A stretch of 64,000 bases of DNA, taken from NCBI GenBank assembly GCA_035578155.1, contig JAPWDM010000011.1, positions 17,598,185 to 17,662,184 of the forward strand, read 5' to 3'. Below, in pieces: positions 50,984 to 63,869 of the stretch; positions within the stretch are counted from its first letter, which is position 1, and each line of letters starts with the position of its first letter. Below the pieces are notes generated by a model. The model was given only the letters and a program-made list of their open reading frames with translations. It ran no database searches and had not been told where the DNA came from. The stretch comes from Brachynemurus nebulosus. Lineage: Eukaryota > Arthropoda > Insecta > Neuroptera > Myrmeleontidae. A program made the position numbers and the translations under genes.

Positions 50984-51444
50984 GGTCCGATTTACATTAA
51001 CGCTCTGTTCTCACTCCGATATCACTCCGCTCCAGGTTCGATAAAATATTCTTACACAATAAACAATGAGTGTATTCACATCATCGCTCTGATATCGGTC
51101 CGATATCAGTCGCCATTCGCTCCCGTTTCAATGCCACTCCAATATCAATACCACTCAGGTAATATTTTATTGGAGCGATATCAGACTTGTTATGGCTTGT
51201 ATCTATAGTGTAAACAATTTTTTGATTCCACTCCACTCCGCTTGTATTCAGTTATGAAAAGATATTTGTATCGAACTCAGACCGAACTGGGAGTGTACCC
51301 AGAGTAGCATTACATATAATGTGAATAGAGAACGAATGGGTACCAGCATGATATCAGCACTGTAATGTGAACACAACAAGATTATATCGAATCGGGAGCG
51401 TAGTGATATCGGAGTGAGAGCAGAGCGTTAATGTAAATCGGGCC
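50984..51444. mobile_element. PIF/Harbinger-like MITE with ~55-bp inverted repeats
   Basis: TTA on both sides (50981-50983, 51445-51447). Left GGTCCGATTTACATTAACGC; right reverse-complemented GGCCCGATTTACATTAACGC; pairing then continues through CTCACTCCGATATCACT. The interior has many CGATATC words. 461 bp, no ORF. Confidence 0.8.
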
Positions 51445-52652
51445 TTAGTCTACAACAGACTTTACAGAATGTAAAGTGACGTAATCCCTTAAAAGCCAAA
51501 TTTAAAGTAAAACACTGATTTGGTTACTCAATTTTATTAACCTTACCAAACATAATGTAACTTGTACTTGGCAGCGAATTGGTTGAACGGAATAACTGAC
51601 ATAATAATAGTGAAGCAACAAGAAAACTTGGAAAGTACCCACACAGAATACTATAATATGCCGTAATACTGACTGAAAAGATATTATGTATTTATTTATA
51701 AAACGGACAATACTAGTTGTGTAATATTTAAATTGATTTTTATTATGTTATAAAATAAATTTCAATTTATATGGATGCATGGAACACTTCCAGCCACTAC
51801 TGTTGGAGAGAATATTGCATAAACGCGAAACGTAACGTAACGTAAACGTGTGCAATAACGTAAATAATACGTATTATGTATGCATGTATACGTATATGTA
51901 ATAATCATCGATTGATTTCTTGCATAATACTGTATGGAAGTAACATCAGCTTTTATTTACCTACTACAATGTATTTAACTTATGCCGAACTTGGCAAAAG
52001 TTTATACTTCACATCGTAACCCTTTGGTCGCACGGTTAAATTGTAACGTATATTTATCAAAGGGAAGTTTGCATTGCCGTTGAAACCATTCTAGAATTAG
52101 GGTTGCTAAAGTTTCTACTCGAACAATTCAGTATAAGAATGTTTTCTAGAGGTGGAAAGGTTTTTTTTTTTAAATAATGTAGTAAAATAAGTTAAATATA
52201 TAAACACTGAATGATACTGAGCATCAGAATATAATCTTAGAGTCTGAGGAGAACTTGAGAATGATTCTCCTCTCTACGTTAAGATGTTTAGTTTTTTCCA
52301 GACGATTTATCTAGCAACGCTGATTAGAATATCCTATTACTGAAGTGCTGTTTGTATGTCATTCTATGCAGAGATAACTCATAAATCCAACAAAATTTAG
52401 ATACACTGATAATTAATATTTAGCAGTAATGAAATTGATGGTTTATAATTCTTTCCAAATTCTATTAAAGAATTGTCGAGGGTAATAAAAAAAGATACTG
52501 ATAAGTGATAATTGATAAACAAACATTAGTAATCCTGTCGTAAAAAGGTTGAAAATTCATTCTCTACTTGTATTAATTAAGTCTCCCCTCTGTTCACAAT
52601 TTTCTTCAAAAAGAACTGATTTAAAATTTGAAGTAAATTAATACCCTTTCCG

Positions 52653-52872
52653 CAGTGGTGGATTTACTAGCGGGCTGAGTAGGCTGGAGCTTATGGCGGT
52701 AGATTTTAGGGGCGGCAAAAGGAATATGAATTTTTTTTTTTTGCTCGCCACTTTTTTTTTTAGGGAAAAGTGTTAAAAAGTTATTAAGAATTTTTTCTTA
52801 GCTTTCTGGGATAAAGCAGGGACGGCATTTTTCACGGAGCCTAGAGCGGCACTTAGGGTAAATCCGTCACTG
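52653..52872. mobile_element. hAT-like MITE (220 bp) with perfect 8-bp target duplication
   Basis: CCTTTCCG at 52645-52652 and 52873-52880. Ends CAGTGGTGGATTTAC and, reverse-complemented, CAGTGACGGATTTAC. Interior: GC-rich flanks and a T-rich centre TTTTTTGCTCGCCAC, a word also seen in the MITE at 54.8 kb. Confidence 0.9.
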
Positions 52873-54754
52873 CCTTTCCGTGATTAATGAGTTAAGTGAA
52901 GAGTCAACTATCAACTAGTTTTAAAATATCGAAGTTAAAATAAAATATATAGTATTGAACATAGCATATTTAAAAATAAATATACTTATCTAGCACTTTT
53001 CCATCATAAATAAATTATTTTTTATTTGGCGAAGAAGTGCTACGCTTTTAAATTTATCTTATTCTTATTCGCGTATTGAAGCGTGGAAAAGAAAACTCTG
53101 TTATTCTAAAATTTGTCCAATTCTGTTGGTTTCAATTGGCAAATTTGTACTAACCCAACTTCCTTAACAAATACACTGGAGAAAAATGTTTACCGTTAAC
53201 AATCATCAAAATTTCAAATATATTTAAATACCTACGATTGAAAATTAAATATTATGCATTAACAAATATAAGGTTTAAAGCAATAAAAAAGTATTAGGAA
53301 AAAAATAGGATACCTTAATTATAATGTGATTTTTAGTTTAAAAGACAGAATGTGACAAAGAAATCAAATAAAAAAGATTCATAAATAAATGAAATGAGAT
53401 TGCAAGAGAAGAATTTGAAGCTCATTAATTAAGTGCAAATATAATATAAAAACTTTTGAAATACAAAATGTAATTAAAGCAATTTAGCCAAAAAGCCTAA
53501 GCTTAAACGTAAAAAAAAGAAGCAACCAAAATGATGAATTACCTTCAAAAATGAATATAAAAATGTTATATGATTCACTACGAAATTTAAATACTTTGTC
53601 AAAAATTTATTTAAAAAATATCATGATTTTTTTTCACCTAATAAAAATTTCTCACAAGATTACACAAATTCGGAACAAAAAAAAAAAAAATTGTTTATCA
53701 AAAAAGCCAAAAAACACCAAAAAATAGAAAAATTTACACTACAATTTTAAAGGGTTGATATGTATTTATTTATATTAAATTTTCAATGTTTTCAATTCGA
53801 AAAGCTTTCATTTAAATGTTTCAGTACAAACGACACTCTTATTGCATGTTGATAAACGGAATTACTGAAAACCTGAAAACGTGCATTTTAAAAGAGGCGA
53901 ATCCCCGTTGTCGCTGCAGAATGTAACTCACAGAGAAAGATATCTATATATGTTATACATTTAGAGCATGTGCAGTATTAGAATATTTATCTCTCTTTAA
54001 CATATGTATATATTCGATGGTGGACAACAATGTTGTCGGTATTAGACTGGTGGGGGTGGAAACTGAATCGATTTTTGGTTCGCCAGCGGGGGGTTAAAGA
54101 GTTGGAAGAAAGCAACAATAAACGTAGATATAAAGTTTAGATGAAGGTGGCTCGCTCTCTCTTCGATGTTATCATAAAAATTTTTGCTAAATATTTAAAT
54201 TGTAATTGTATATGTATATGCAATTCTATACAATCCCTAGTATGTACTAGTACATATATGTACATATTATACACAAATGATTGTAAGTAAATAAAGAGAA
54301 ATGTGGGCGGAATGAAATATGATTGTATATGATAGAGACATCTATGTGCATCACAATCAAGTTCATTAACTGTTTTACCGTTAGAGTGGACGTGGAGAAT
54401 GTTGTACAATTTATTTTAGAAAATCAAAAATAGAAAACTATATAATAACTTATTTATTTTTAAATCTTATTAAATGTTAGAAGTTCATTGCCAGTTATTA
54501 CTAGAATTAGAAGTTATCTAATAATATTGATGTTAACTAGTTCATTAGTCTTTTGCGAAATTTGTAATTCATAAAGAGTATTTGTTTTAATATACGTACT
54601 TTTTTTTGAAAAATCTCGTCTTTAATCATCCTTACATCTTCCATTTTTTTTTTAAACTACTCTTAAAGCTTAATTAGACACAAGTTTCAATAAAAATAAA
54701 AACTCTTTCAGGTTGCCAGTATCAAACACTTGTTGGTTTAATAATTATTGTATT

Positions 54755-55000
54755 CAGAGCCGATTTACATAATGGCACCTGGGGCGCCTCCATACAATCG
54801 AATAAAATCAAGGAATAGAATAGAAAAAATAAATGCCTTTCTTTTTGCTCGCCAACCCATTTTTCGGAAAAATTTGAAAAATTTCAGAAATTTTCCAAGG
54901 GGATCTCCACAAAAGTACTCAGGGCCTCCACATGGGAAGTGTTCAGGGGCCACCACATTGGAAGTGTCCCGGGGCCTCCACAGAGGTCAATCCGGCCCTG
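54755..55000. mobile_element. hAT-like MITE (246 bp)
   Basis: Ends CAGAGCCGATTTACA and, reverse-complemented, CAGGGCCGGATTGAC. Flanks ATTGTATT (54747-54754) and ACTGTATT (55001-55008), 7 of 8 matching. Inside, GGGCCTCCACA-type modules are repeated about four times (54,925-54,985). The 95-codon frame across it is an artefact. Confidence 0.78.
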
Positions 55001-56376
55001 ACTGTATTGTTAATTATATGCGTATTGTGTACTAACAAGACTAAAATATTAAGTACGTTTAAATACAAATTATTATTTTTTGGAGCAAAAACATAAAACA
55101 CAGAATTTTGCTGAATTTCAGGTATTTTTTTAAATAAAATAACTAAAAAGTTGAAAGCCCGACCGCCTAAAAGATGTACTAAAAAGATAGAAGCAAGATG
55201 AAATTGAAAAACAGAAAAATGAATATAAAGTAAAACAGTTAGAGGCATTATATATTTCTGTTCAACTTATTACAACATGGCTACCTCCGAAAGTTTTAGT
55301 TTTTCTTTATATTCGTTTTTCTATCTTTTCTATTTCATCTTGCTTTCGTCTTGGCAATCGTCAATTTAAACTTCTGTTCTATCTGTTTTTGAGATATTTG
55401 AAAAATTAAATTTTTATCGAAATTTTTGAAGGGCGAGTTCACCCCCTTCAAACCGTTTTATAACATAATTATATATAGGTAACATACAGAAGAATAAATA
55501 AAATCAGAGGGGATACCCCCGTGACGCTCCTCTTTAATATTAGTTTTACAACCATAATTCTTATACCATAATCTCACTGGTACTGGTTTTGCTACAATAA
55601 TATGCATAGTGTTTATAGTCTTGTTCTTATAAAAATGCAAGACTGCAAGAAATCTGCAAGAGGAAGACTGATTTTGTTCATCACTAGTGAAAAGCTTCAA
55701 GCAATTTGAAACACGATACCCACGTTTATAAATATGTACCTAAAATTTATTCTAGCGTAATAATCTGAAGAAAAAATTTAACTATGTATGTTGATATTTG
55801 AACTCTTACGTTACGATTGCATCGCTGAGAATATCTTCATTGGTTCTGGTCCATATATTATTTATTATAAAATCTCGTGGAACAGGTTCTCAATTTCATA
55901 AATCAGCTGGAAGCGATAAACTTAATACGGGACTATGTATTTTGTTGTCATGCTTTTTAATTTGTTAAAATGTATTCGAAGTCAATGTCATCGTGCAAGT
56001 TTGATAACCGATAATTTTTTTAATAAAAATTCCTGTCCACGAAAAATATCTTCTAGACGGCATGGATATGTACGCATACAGGTCATGCAGTTCGGGCACT
56101 GCACTCTAAACTACTTTACGTTATTCTACACTTTAAAATTGTCGTACAAACATTTCGAAAAATTTGAGAATGAAGAAGTAAATTTAAAGCAAAGTTTTCA
56201 TAAAATTCAACCAAAAGCAATTCTTTATTTAATAAAGAAAAGCTATGAAATAGAAGATATTGGTTTCATTATGTCCATCCTTCTATAAAGCTAGTCCACG
56301 CAATTTGGGAGAAGGTTGAAAAAATTCTTCGTGAAATTCTTTATTGTGTTTTTAGATAGGTACTAGGTAGCTAATA

Positions 56377-56888
56377 CAGTTGATCCTTTTTTTGTGCGGT
56401 CAAGGGGACAGCATAAAAAAATCGCACAAAAAAATATATTCAAAAATATCATAAATAGCTATAAAAAGTATAGTTCGATCCAGATTGTACAAAAAACTTT
56501 TTTTATGCGGTTGGTCGGGACCGCATAAAAAATTTCATCGAAAAAACATCATTGAAAACGCTCAAAACTTAGAAATTTCCTTAGAAGTTGCTTCTATAAA
56601 CAAGATAAAGCCTTAATTTCCACATGGGAACATTTTATTTCCATTTTATAATATTATGAAAATTTTGAAACATACATGTGTTCTTATGCAATGTATTGAT
56701 TAAATGCTTAAAAGTCGTTAAAAAGTATTTTTATCAAAGAATGTTATTATAGTAATTGTTTAAGTTTCTTACTGTCTCGTGATTTTTATTCACATTATGC
56801 ATTTTAATGGCCATTTTTTACAAACTGCATAAAAAAATCGCATAAAAAAATTGCACAAAAAAAGATCGCATAAAAAAGAGTTCAGCTG
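56377..56888. mobile_element. pogo/Tc1-like MITE (512 bp)
   Basis: TA on both sides (56375-56376, 56889-56890). Ends CAGTTGATCCTTTTTTTGTG and, reverse-complemented, CAGCTGAACTCTTTTTTATG. GCATAAAAAAATCGCA-type words are repeated at both ends and in the middle. No ORF. Confidence 0.7.
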
Positions 56889-57026
56889 TATTATATGTGG
56901 AATAGGTTATTAAAGTTGCTTTATCTAAATAAAAGAAATAAGTGAGTTACAGTACAAGTAAGGTTCTTGCTTTAAAAGGTAAAAGCAGCTACTACACTAA
57001 AATAAAGCATACCATTAGTGATAGGT

Positions 57027-57282
57027 CGGATTCAGGGGGGGGGGCAAGGGGGGACAATTGTCCTCCCAATATTCGTGCGAATAAAAAAATTAAAAACTTA
57101 AACAAGATTTATTAAAATGATATGGCAGAAGAAAAGGGGTGAGGATGCCGAAATTGAGTCAAGCATTTATCGACCTGAACTTGTTTGCTATTCTAAGAAT
57201 CTCTCAAGGTGGTTTTTATATTAAATATATTTTTTGCACCCTCCCTCCCCCCGATATTTTTTTTGAAATCCCGCCTATTCCA
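57027..57282. repeat. GC-rich transposon-like fragment
   Basis: Starts GGTCGGATTCAGGGGGGGGG with GCAAGGGGGGACAATTG, and ends CCTCCCTCCCCCCGATATTT with AATCCCGCCTATTCC. The two ends are loosely complementary (G-runs against C-runs). No target duplication was identified. Confidence 0.35.
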
Positions 57283-58853
57283 TTAGGTATAAATGGAGGA
57301 ATATGAGGACGGCCCAGGAATAACGCAGATTAATCATAAGGTAAATTATTTCGCCACTAATATGTGAAATTGAAAATCGAAAATTTCTGAAAACTTGAAG
57401 CTAGTTTCGAAACAAAATACGAACGAAATAAGAAAATAATTCTAGTTTACTATTAATTTGTTGATTTTATGTACGTAAATATTTCAGAAACGGTACGTTT
57501 TACGGGGAAGTAATTGAATTTTAATGCAAAAAAACAATTTCTGACACAATTTTGACAATTCTGCATAAACAATGATCCTTATGAACGGGGACTGTTCAAC
57601 CAAGTTGTTGATGTATCTTGCAGATACAAAATTTCAATCGCTATAAAACTTTCTGAATGAAATAGATCCCGACACTTTTGGTGTAAGAGGAAAATAGAAG
57701 AATATAAATACGCTGCTACATTATGCAGCAGTAACCGAGAACAACACAGCATCTGTGCACTGTTCTCTGATGGTCTGATAGGGTAACATCATTGGTAGGT
57801 GGGTTTATTGATTGTGTCGTTTCCATGGATACAGTTAGTTTATTCAAAGATAACACCGTCTAATGCTTTAGAATAATTCTAACTTGGACAAAACAATCTT
57901 TGCAATAGCTTTATCAAGAGAGAATTAGATTAAATTTAAAATAAATAATGAATGAATAGGGGTTGTTGTATTGTTACTGAATATTTATTTTATCAAACTT
58001 TCAAAACCTTAATTAATCCAATCATTTTCATAGCAACGCATTTAATATTTTATTTTATTTTTTTTTTTTTTCAAGTACAAAAAAAGTTTTAAAGCTATTA
58101 TGGGTATAAAGAGAGAATATTAGGAAATTAAAAACTCATAGCAAGCCATTTAGATGTAAGAATCAAGATTATACGTAGCATTTAGGTAAATTAAGGTAGT
58201 TGGAGCAGAAGGGATTAAAAAACTACTAAATCTTAAAAGTCTATCAATTTGTTGCAAATTAAAATTGGTTAACTTTTTACTTTCGAAATTTTTTTCTTTA
58301 CTTTCATCTTTTTGGATATTTTGAAGTTTTTTAAAATTTAAAATTATACTAAGAAAGCTCATTTATTAATTTAAAAAAAAATCAACTAATTAATAATACG
58401 GTTGATATAGATTTCAATAAACATCTTAGTTGTTAAAATTATGTAAATTACTAATACTTAAATGGCAGTATTGCACATTAGAATTTTTGCTAATCTTATT
58501 TTTGGAATGTTTTTAAAGAGTCAAAGTTTTTTCAACACGATGACGGTCATGAAAAATTATGACGAAATGGCCCACTGATACACTGTTTTGACTACTAATA
58601 CACTTATGGAATTGTTGAAGTAGTACAGCGTGGTGTCGCAATTAATCAGGTTTCGCTTGATGTCTTGCAGTATCATTGATCGTCAATCGGTTAAAATAAG
58701 TTAATTATCATTTAATTTTTAACAAAAGGAATTTACCTATTCAATTAAGTGTTGATTTGCGGTGATTTTGTATGGCGTTCCCCATTAGTTGCGTATTAAA
58801 AATTTTTTTGTCAAAATATACGTTAGAATTGGTTCAAATTTGAACATTTTGTA

Positions 58854-59386
58854 TTAGGTCAACCGGAAAGTTCGTGTCATTTTCGGAGCCGCTCGGATGA
58901 ATTCATATTTCTTTAAGTAGTAACCGCAAATGAAACATGCAACAACATGTTAGTGTTAGGCCAATAGTGCTACTTGTAATTTGTACCATACATCTTTAAA
59001 CTGTTTAAATAATTTTTCTTTTGTCAGTAATAATGAGCAGTCTTAGACATCAAGGAACGTCATTTCATATTACCTATACGAGTTCAAAAATGTACTAATG
59101 CAGCTAATGCAACGAGAAATATTTGTAGTGTTTATGATGATGATGCGCTTTCTGACAGAACTTATAGAAAGTGGTGGAAGATGGAAGATCTAGCTCCTTC
59201 CGATTGACCTGTGTGTCGATCCATTGACGATGAATTTATCCGTCAAGAAATAAAGCGAAACCTGCGGTAGACTTTAAGAATTAGTGGTAACTTTTCAGCA
59301 TTCAAAATCCACAGTTTTCGATCATTTGAAGAAAATCGGGATGGTCATTTACACCAAAAACGGCACGAACTTTCCGGATGACCCAA
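58854..59386 (+). mobile_element. Mariner element, internally deleted, N-terminal transposase remnant
   Basis: TA on both sides (58852-58853, 59387-59388). Ends TTAGGTCAACCGGAAAGTTC and, reverse-complemented, TTGGGTCATCCGGAAAGTTC, followed by GTG-C-TTTT-GG. The plus-strand interior has fragments of the mariner N-terminal DNA-binding part: MSSLRHQGTSFHI at 59034, NATRNICSVYDDDALSDRTY near 59,105 and RKWWKMEDLAPSD. DDEFIRQEIKRNLR follows near 59,230. Frameshifts and stops interrupt it, and the catalytic DDD part is missing entirely. Confidence 0.85.
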
Positions 59387-60281
59387 TATATTAAAAATAT
59401 TTAAAAAAATGCCGTATTAAAAAACAATTACGTAATATTTACAATTAGAATGCTTAAGCGGTCCAGCCCCAAAACTTTAAATCACTTATAGTCTTGATTA
59501 ATCTGTATTTCCTGTGAAACCATGAGTCAGACGGACGACTTAATTGTTCTAAAAATTCCCTCATAAATATTTACAATTTTCTAATAATTCTTTTACGTAG
59601 CGCGTTAATCTTCTATATTATGCTAAAGTATTTAATTCAGACAAGCACCGAAGCAATAAGCTAGGAATATTTTTACAAGGAGCAAAAATCGTAAACACGA
59701 ACTGAAAATTTGGAGGTTATATGTTAGTGACAAATATGGTAGTAATATCTAAACAACTTTCTCATATACATATTTAACCAAATACGTGATAATTATTATC
59801 CGAGAAAATTGTTAAAAATACTGCCAACATACACAGCTTAAGTACCTATCATTAAAATCAAATAATTTATTACAATAATAAATTTACCAATTCCCTTATG
59901 TAACGAGCTTATTTAACATTCGTAAAATAATTTTACATTACACAGCGTACTTATGTGAATTAATAAAATTCTATGGTCAGTAAACAGAAGATATCTTTTA
60001 ACATATGGCTTCCGTATTCGCTTGATTAAAATGATAAAGATATAGAGACTTTTGTGTGTAAAAATTTCTAATATAGCTGCGAAAGTCGTTATTATACTGA
60101 TAATAGTATACAAACGGTAAAATTATGCATAATAATAAAAATTTAAATTTTCAAATATTTCATTATGAATTAACCAGTTCTTTTTTACAGAGTCGTTGTC
60201 CTTAACAAGTGGTTTTTTTTGGCAACAGTCTATGTTTACAATGTAACTGTTTAATTATTTTAAGAAAATGTGTTTTCTTGG

Positions 60282-61740
60282 CAGGGCTGGGAACTATTTA
60301 AAACTATTTCATTTTAACACGCGTTTTCTGCTTTTTTCGGTCAAACCATTTTCCATTTTCAACTTAAAATGAAAATTTGGATTCATTTTATATTTAAAAT
60401 AAAAATTTATGTGTACCTATATGAAATGACCCGTATTGATCATGGAACTCGAGTTCAACACAATCTAAGTTAAATGTAAATCAATTCAGTCGATTCAAAT
60501 TTTTCATAACTTTAGTTGCAATGTATGTTACTTGCGTTAATTTTATCACTAGAGCTGGGTAGCGATTCTTGAAAAGTGAAGTGAAGTGAAATGAAATAGC
60601 TGAGAACAGAACCGAACGAAATATATTTTTGTAAGTTGGTACGTATACATTATTGTGATCATGAGACGAAACTGATTACTAATACAGAGGGGGTATTATT
60701 TATGGTACACAGTTTCCATTTCCGGTTATTTTCAAATTTTGTGGAATTTAAAAAAAAAAATTTAAAAATTGATCATTTTATCGCCATCTTTCGTCCATTT
60801 TGTTTGCGTTTGTTGTGATTTTTGAGTAGGTAGATGTTATGGAGGCTAGATATAAGGAGGACAATCTCTGTATCAGAAAGTGTTCGTAGAAAGGCGTAAA
60901 TAATGGCGGCGCTACTGTAGCTAGAGGGTTGTTGTGTTTGTTTATTTAGTATAATGTTATTCGTTTTTTCTTTTTAATATATATTTTTTAATAATACTTT
61001 TCTGTTATTAATTAGTTGTTATTTGTCTTTAGTTATTTTCAAAAAATACGCAGTTTTGTTGTTTTTTTATTAGATTTTTCACTTAATTTTTTTTTAAATT
61101 GCATAAAATTTGAAAACAACCGGAAATGGAAACTGTGTACCATAAATAATACCTCCTCTGTATTAGTAATCAATTGAGTACCCATGACCACAATAAGGTA
61201 TACGTACCAACTTACAAAAATACATTTCGTTCGGTTCTATTCTCAGCTATTTCATTTCACTTCATTTCACTTTTCAAGAATCGCTACCCTGCAGTTTCTC
61301 TCAGGTCATGTTTTTGTGACTCAAGTTGTGTGTTACTGTCTTTAAAACACGTTGGTAAAACACATTTTAGAAGTCGTAGTTGTAGCGTAGTCAAGGTTTG
61401 AATATATCAAGGCAATAATTAAATTTTACATTATTTTTTAATGTTTCAAAAGTTAAATTTTGTTTTCGTATTATGCAAAATTTAAATTTATAAAAATATT
61501 TTCAAAAGGCTGCCCTTATTTAGTTTCAGCACGTTTAATATTTTGGTAGTTTTTTTACTTTATTTTAAAATAAATATTTATAAATTTAAAGACAAAAAGT
61601 ATTTTGCATTTTAAATAGCTATTTTCCATTTTTTATTTTAAATATGCTCAGCAAAATTATTGCATTTTGTAATTTAAAAGCATTTCTGGAAACTATTTTC
61701 TAATTTAACTTGTTTCTATGAACCATTTTGTTCAGCCCTG
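60282..61740. mobile_element. hAT-like interspersed element with a nested fold-back
   Basis: Ends CAGGGCTGGGAACT and, reverse-complemented, CAGGGCTGAACAAA. Flanks TTTCTTGG and TTTCTATG match at 6 of 8 positions. A relative without the nested insert is at 16150-16950. Subterminal words AAATGGTT and TTAAAATG recur on both sides. Confidence 0.6.
60553..61297. mobile_element. Nested fold-back element with ~190-bp arms
   Basis: The left arm runs GGGTAGCGATTCTTGAAAAG, TGAAATGAAATAGCTGAGAA, TACACAGTTTCCATTTCCGG. The right arm is its inverse, ending CTTTTCAAGAATCGCTACCC, around a loop of about 360 bases (about 60,745-61,105). The arms are highly similar, suggesting fairly recent insertion. Target duplication unclear. 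Confidence 0.82.
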
Positions 61741-62397
61741 TTTCTATGTTATTTTTATTCATCAGTTGAAATGAATTATTTCTTGCGAATGAAAACAAAG
61801 AAGGAAATTGCATTTCTTTAGTCGCAACTATCAAAGAATATAAGAAAAATAATATTTGTATCAACATGTGAAAGTAGTGTTAATAATGTTATTTATACAA
61901 GCTTACATAACTGTAGTTTCGAGTTTAATCAAAGCGTCACTTTAAATATTTAATGAAAATTATGCGATTAGGCAACACGCAGCAAGACAAAAAAAGTTTC
62001 AGAACTACTACTCTATAGTAATGTACCAAAATATTTAAGTATAGTATTCCCTTCTGTCAATTATATTATGTATTTCTTTGTAGTAAGTTCATTTTAATAT
62101 TTTAAGAAAAGTCCAAAATGTAGGGGTGCATAAATAAATAAATCAGCGCTGTACAAAAACAAAGTTTATATGGAAAATATTTATTGTACGAACTTAAAAT
62201 TTGAAACGAATCAATAATGTACATTTTATTCAATTTCGGTTTTAATGCTGGTTCAAAAAAAGGTTCAATACAATAATACATTGCCTTCAGACGACTAGTT
62301 AACTAGTCCACATGCGCTAAGGTTAACCCTAAATTTCAAGACTAGTAAACAAGCATTCTATTCCGTTGTAAAAAAAAAAAAATGTGATAACTTAGGG

Positions 62398-62771
62398 CAG
62401 TGGTTCCCAAAGTGATCTATATTGACCCCCAGAGGTCGAAAACGACCTGCAAGGAGTCCACGTTAGGAAAAAAAAATTGGGGGTCTATAGCAATAGAGTA
62501 GACGTATTGCGAGGTAGGTTGGCTTGGCTTCTAAAATGTAAAAATGAGAAGCTGATGACCTTTTTTTTTTGGTCGCCACCTGATTGGATAACGTATACAT
62601 TACATTAATTTATGTCGAGAGCAAAAAAAACAAAAGATCATCGACATGAATTTTGGAGTTGAAATTATATTTCCGAAGTTGTTGCTGAATTTGTCAATTT
62701 CTCAACGGGTCTATGTAAAATCGAAAATCATGTCAAGGGGTCGACGAGACAAAAAAGTTTAGGAACCACTG
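62398..62771. mobile_element. hAT-like MITE (374 bp) with perfect 8-bp target duplication
   Basis: ACTTAGGG at 62390-62397 and 62772-62779. Ends CAGTGGTTCCCAAA and, reverse-complemented, CAGTGGTTCCTAAA. No ORF. It lies about 0.7 kb on the intron side of first exon A. Confidence 0.92.
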
Positions 62772-63502
62772 ACTTAGGGGTACGGTAGATGTTTCTAATA
62801 CTTTCTGCAGGGAGGTAGTATGCTAATAGAAAATCAAAATTTTCACTGATTTAAACCTTGAAATAATCTTTCCCGAGAATGAAATATAATTGGTCATATT
62901 CATACGACAAAATAGCCTGCAAGCGGCTTTATTTTTGCCAGCAATGAAATCTGTTAGAGACGTTTTAAAGCAACATCTTATTGATAATGCAGTTTATTAA
63001 CAAAATGGTTTCATAAAGCTGCAGGGAAAAGAAGCATCACGAACGCCATGAAGCTTCTTTATTCAAGAATGCTTAAGAAGCGTCATTAATCTTTATGATT
63101 TCATGGTATGTTACTTTAGAACGCAGGCAAAAATAAAGCCGTTTAAAAGTCGCTTCGTCGCATAAACATTTCTCTGTAAGTGCAACTGAACGACAAACTA
63201 CAATGTGTGATACTACAAATCAACAAAATAATTTATCGCGTATAGTAATAGTCACATAAGGTGGCAGAAATTTAATGAACATAAAAACAAAGTTTCTGTT
63301 CAATGGAAGTTACATCTAAAATCAAAATCAAATTTTTTACCCTTTCATTCTTATTGGGAGCAAGAAAGAACAATAATATATTAATAATCGAAAACCTTTG
63401 TGAGTACCTAATTCTTACGTATCGATATACTTCAGACTGAAAATATTAAATTTTACAAATCACTTATAAAAAGTATATTGAATAAAAAAAATAAATAAAT
63501 AC

Positions 63503-63869
63503 CTTTGTCCAGGAGTAAACTCCTGAGAACCCGAAAATAAACCAATCCATGTTTATTTCGGGCAATGTGATATAAAAAATCGGGATATTCACCAAGCGCT
63601 TCTAATATCTCATACTCGTCCACAATATCACAGCTGTAACTTGGCGCGGCCGATGCGGCTGATTCATCATTTTGATGTTCATAAATCGTTGCATAGGTAC
63701 GTTTTGGTGTTGAAGTTGAGCTCGGTGCAAGGTCGCCGGTAACGGATAAATCCAACGAGGACAGTCCCGGATAATTTAAACTCGTTAAACTAATCCTTTG
63801 CTGTTCATTTGTATCACACGTTTGTTGCTTTAATGCACTTATATATTGCGCGGTGTTCAACGTATTCAT
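63503..63869 (-). CDS. milt: Alternative first coding exon A of milton/TRAK-like gene (partial CDS)
   Basis: Open from ATG at 63869 for 122 codons plus one base, ending at AAAG|GTATTT, a good splice donor. The encoded N-terminus is Ser/Thr-rich and then has a hydrophobic helix-like end (LGEYPDFLYHIARNKHG, then VLRSLLLDK). I do not recognise this segment by itself. It is assigned to milton because it is on the same strand, has no in-frame stop, ends in phase 1, and would join the exon at 9465 to give [15 protein letters not shown], in frame with the conserved HAP1_N region. N-terminal isoforms of Milton are known in Drosophila, where the N-terminus affects kinesin binding. The splice would remove about 54 kb. 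It could instead be the first exon of a separate gene whose next exon I failed to see. Moderate confidence for coding, lower for membership in milton. Confidence 0.55.

Larger units (their letters stand above)
27665..63502 (-). other. Region between first exons A and B (part of the long intron of isoform A)
   Basis: No coding exon could be supported here. Transposon-like elements are listed individually. I see nothing supportable in 27,720-29,690, 33,430-35,950 (apart from a small hairpin near 33,720-33,760), 36,450-37,565, 38,452-38,990, 40,880-42,565, 43,266-44,015, 44,696-46,255, 46,735-49,720, 51,448-52,640, 52,881-54,745, 55,010-56,370, 57,285-58,850, 59,390-60,275, 61,745-62,385 and 62,780-63,500. 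Open frames there are 60-118 codons, AT-rich, and show no recognisable family. Confidence 0.5.

Noticed and set aside
55935..56288. 117-codon plus-strand frame
   Set aside because: No family match, no splice or codon-bias support, and it lies in an intron on the opposite strand. It cannot be excluded but is not supported.
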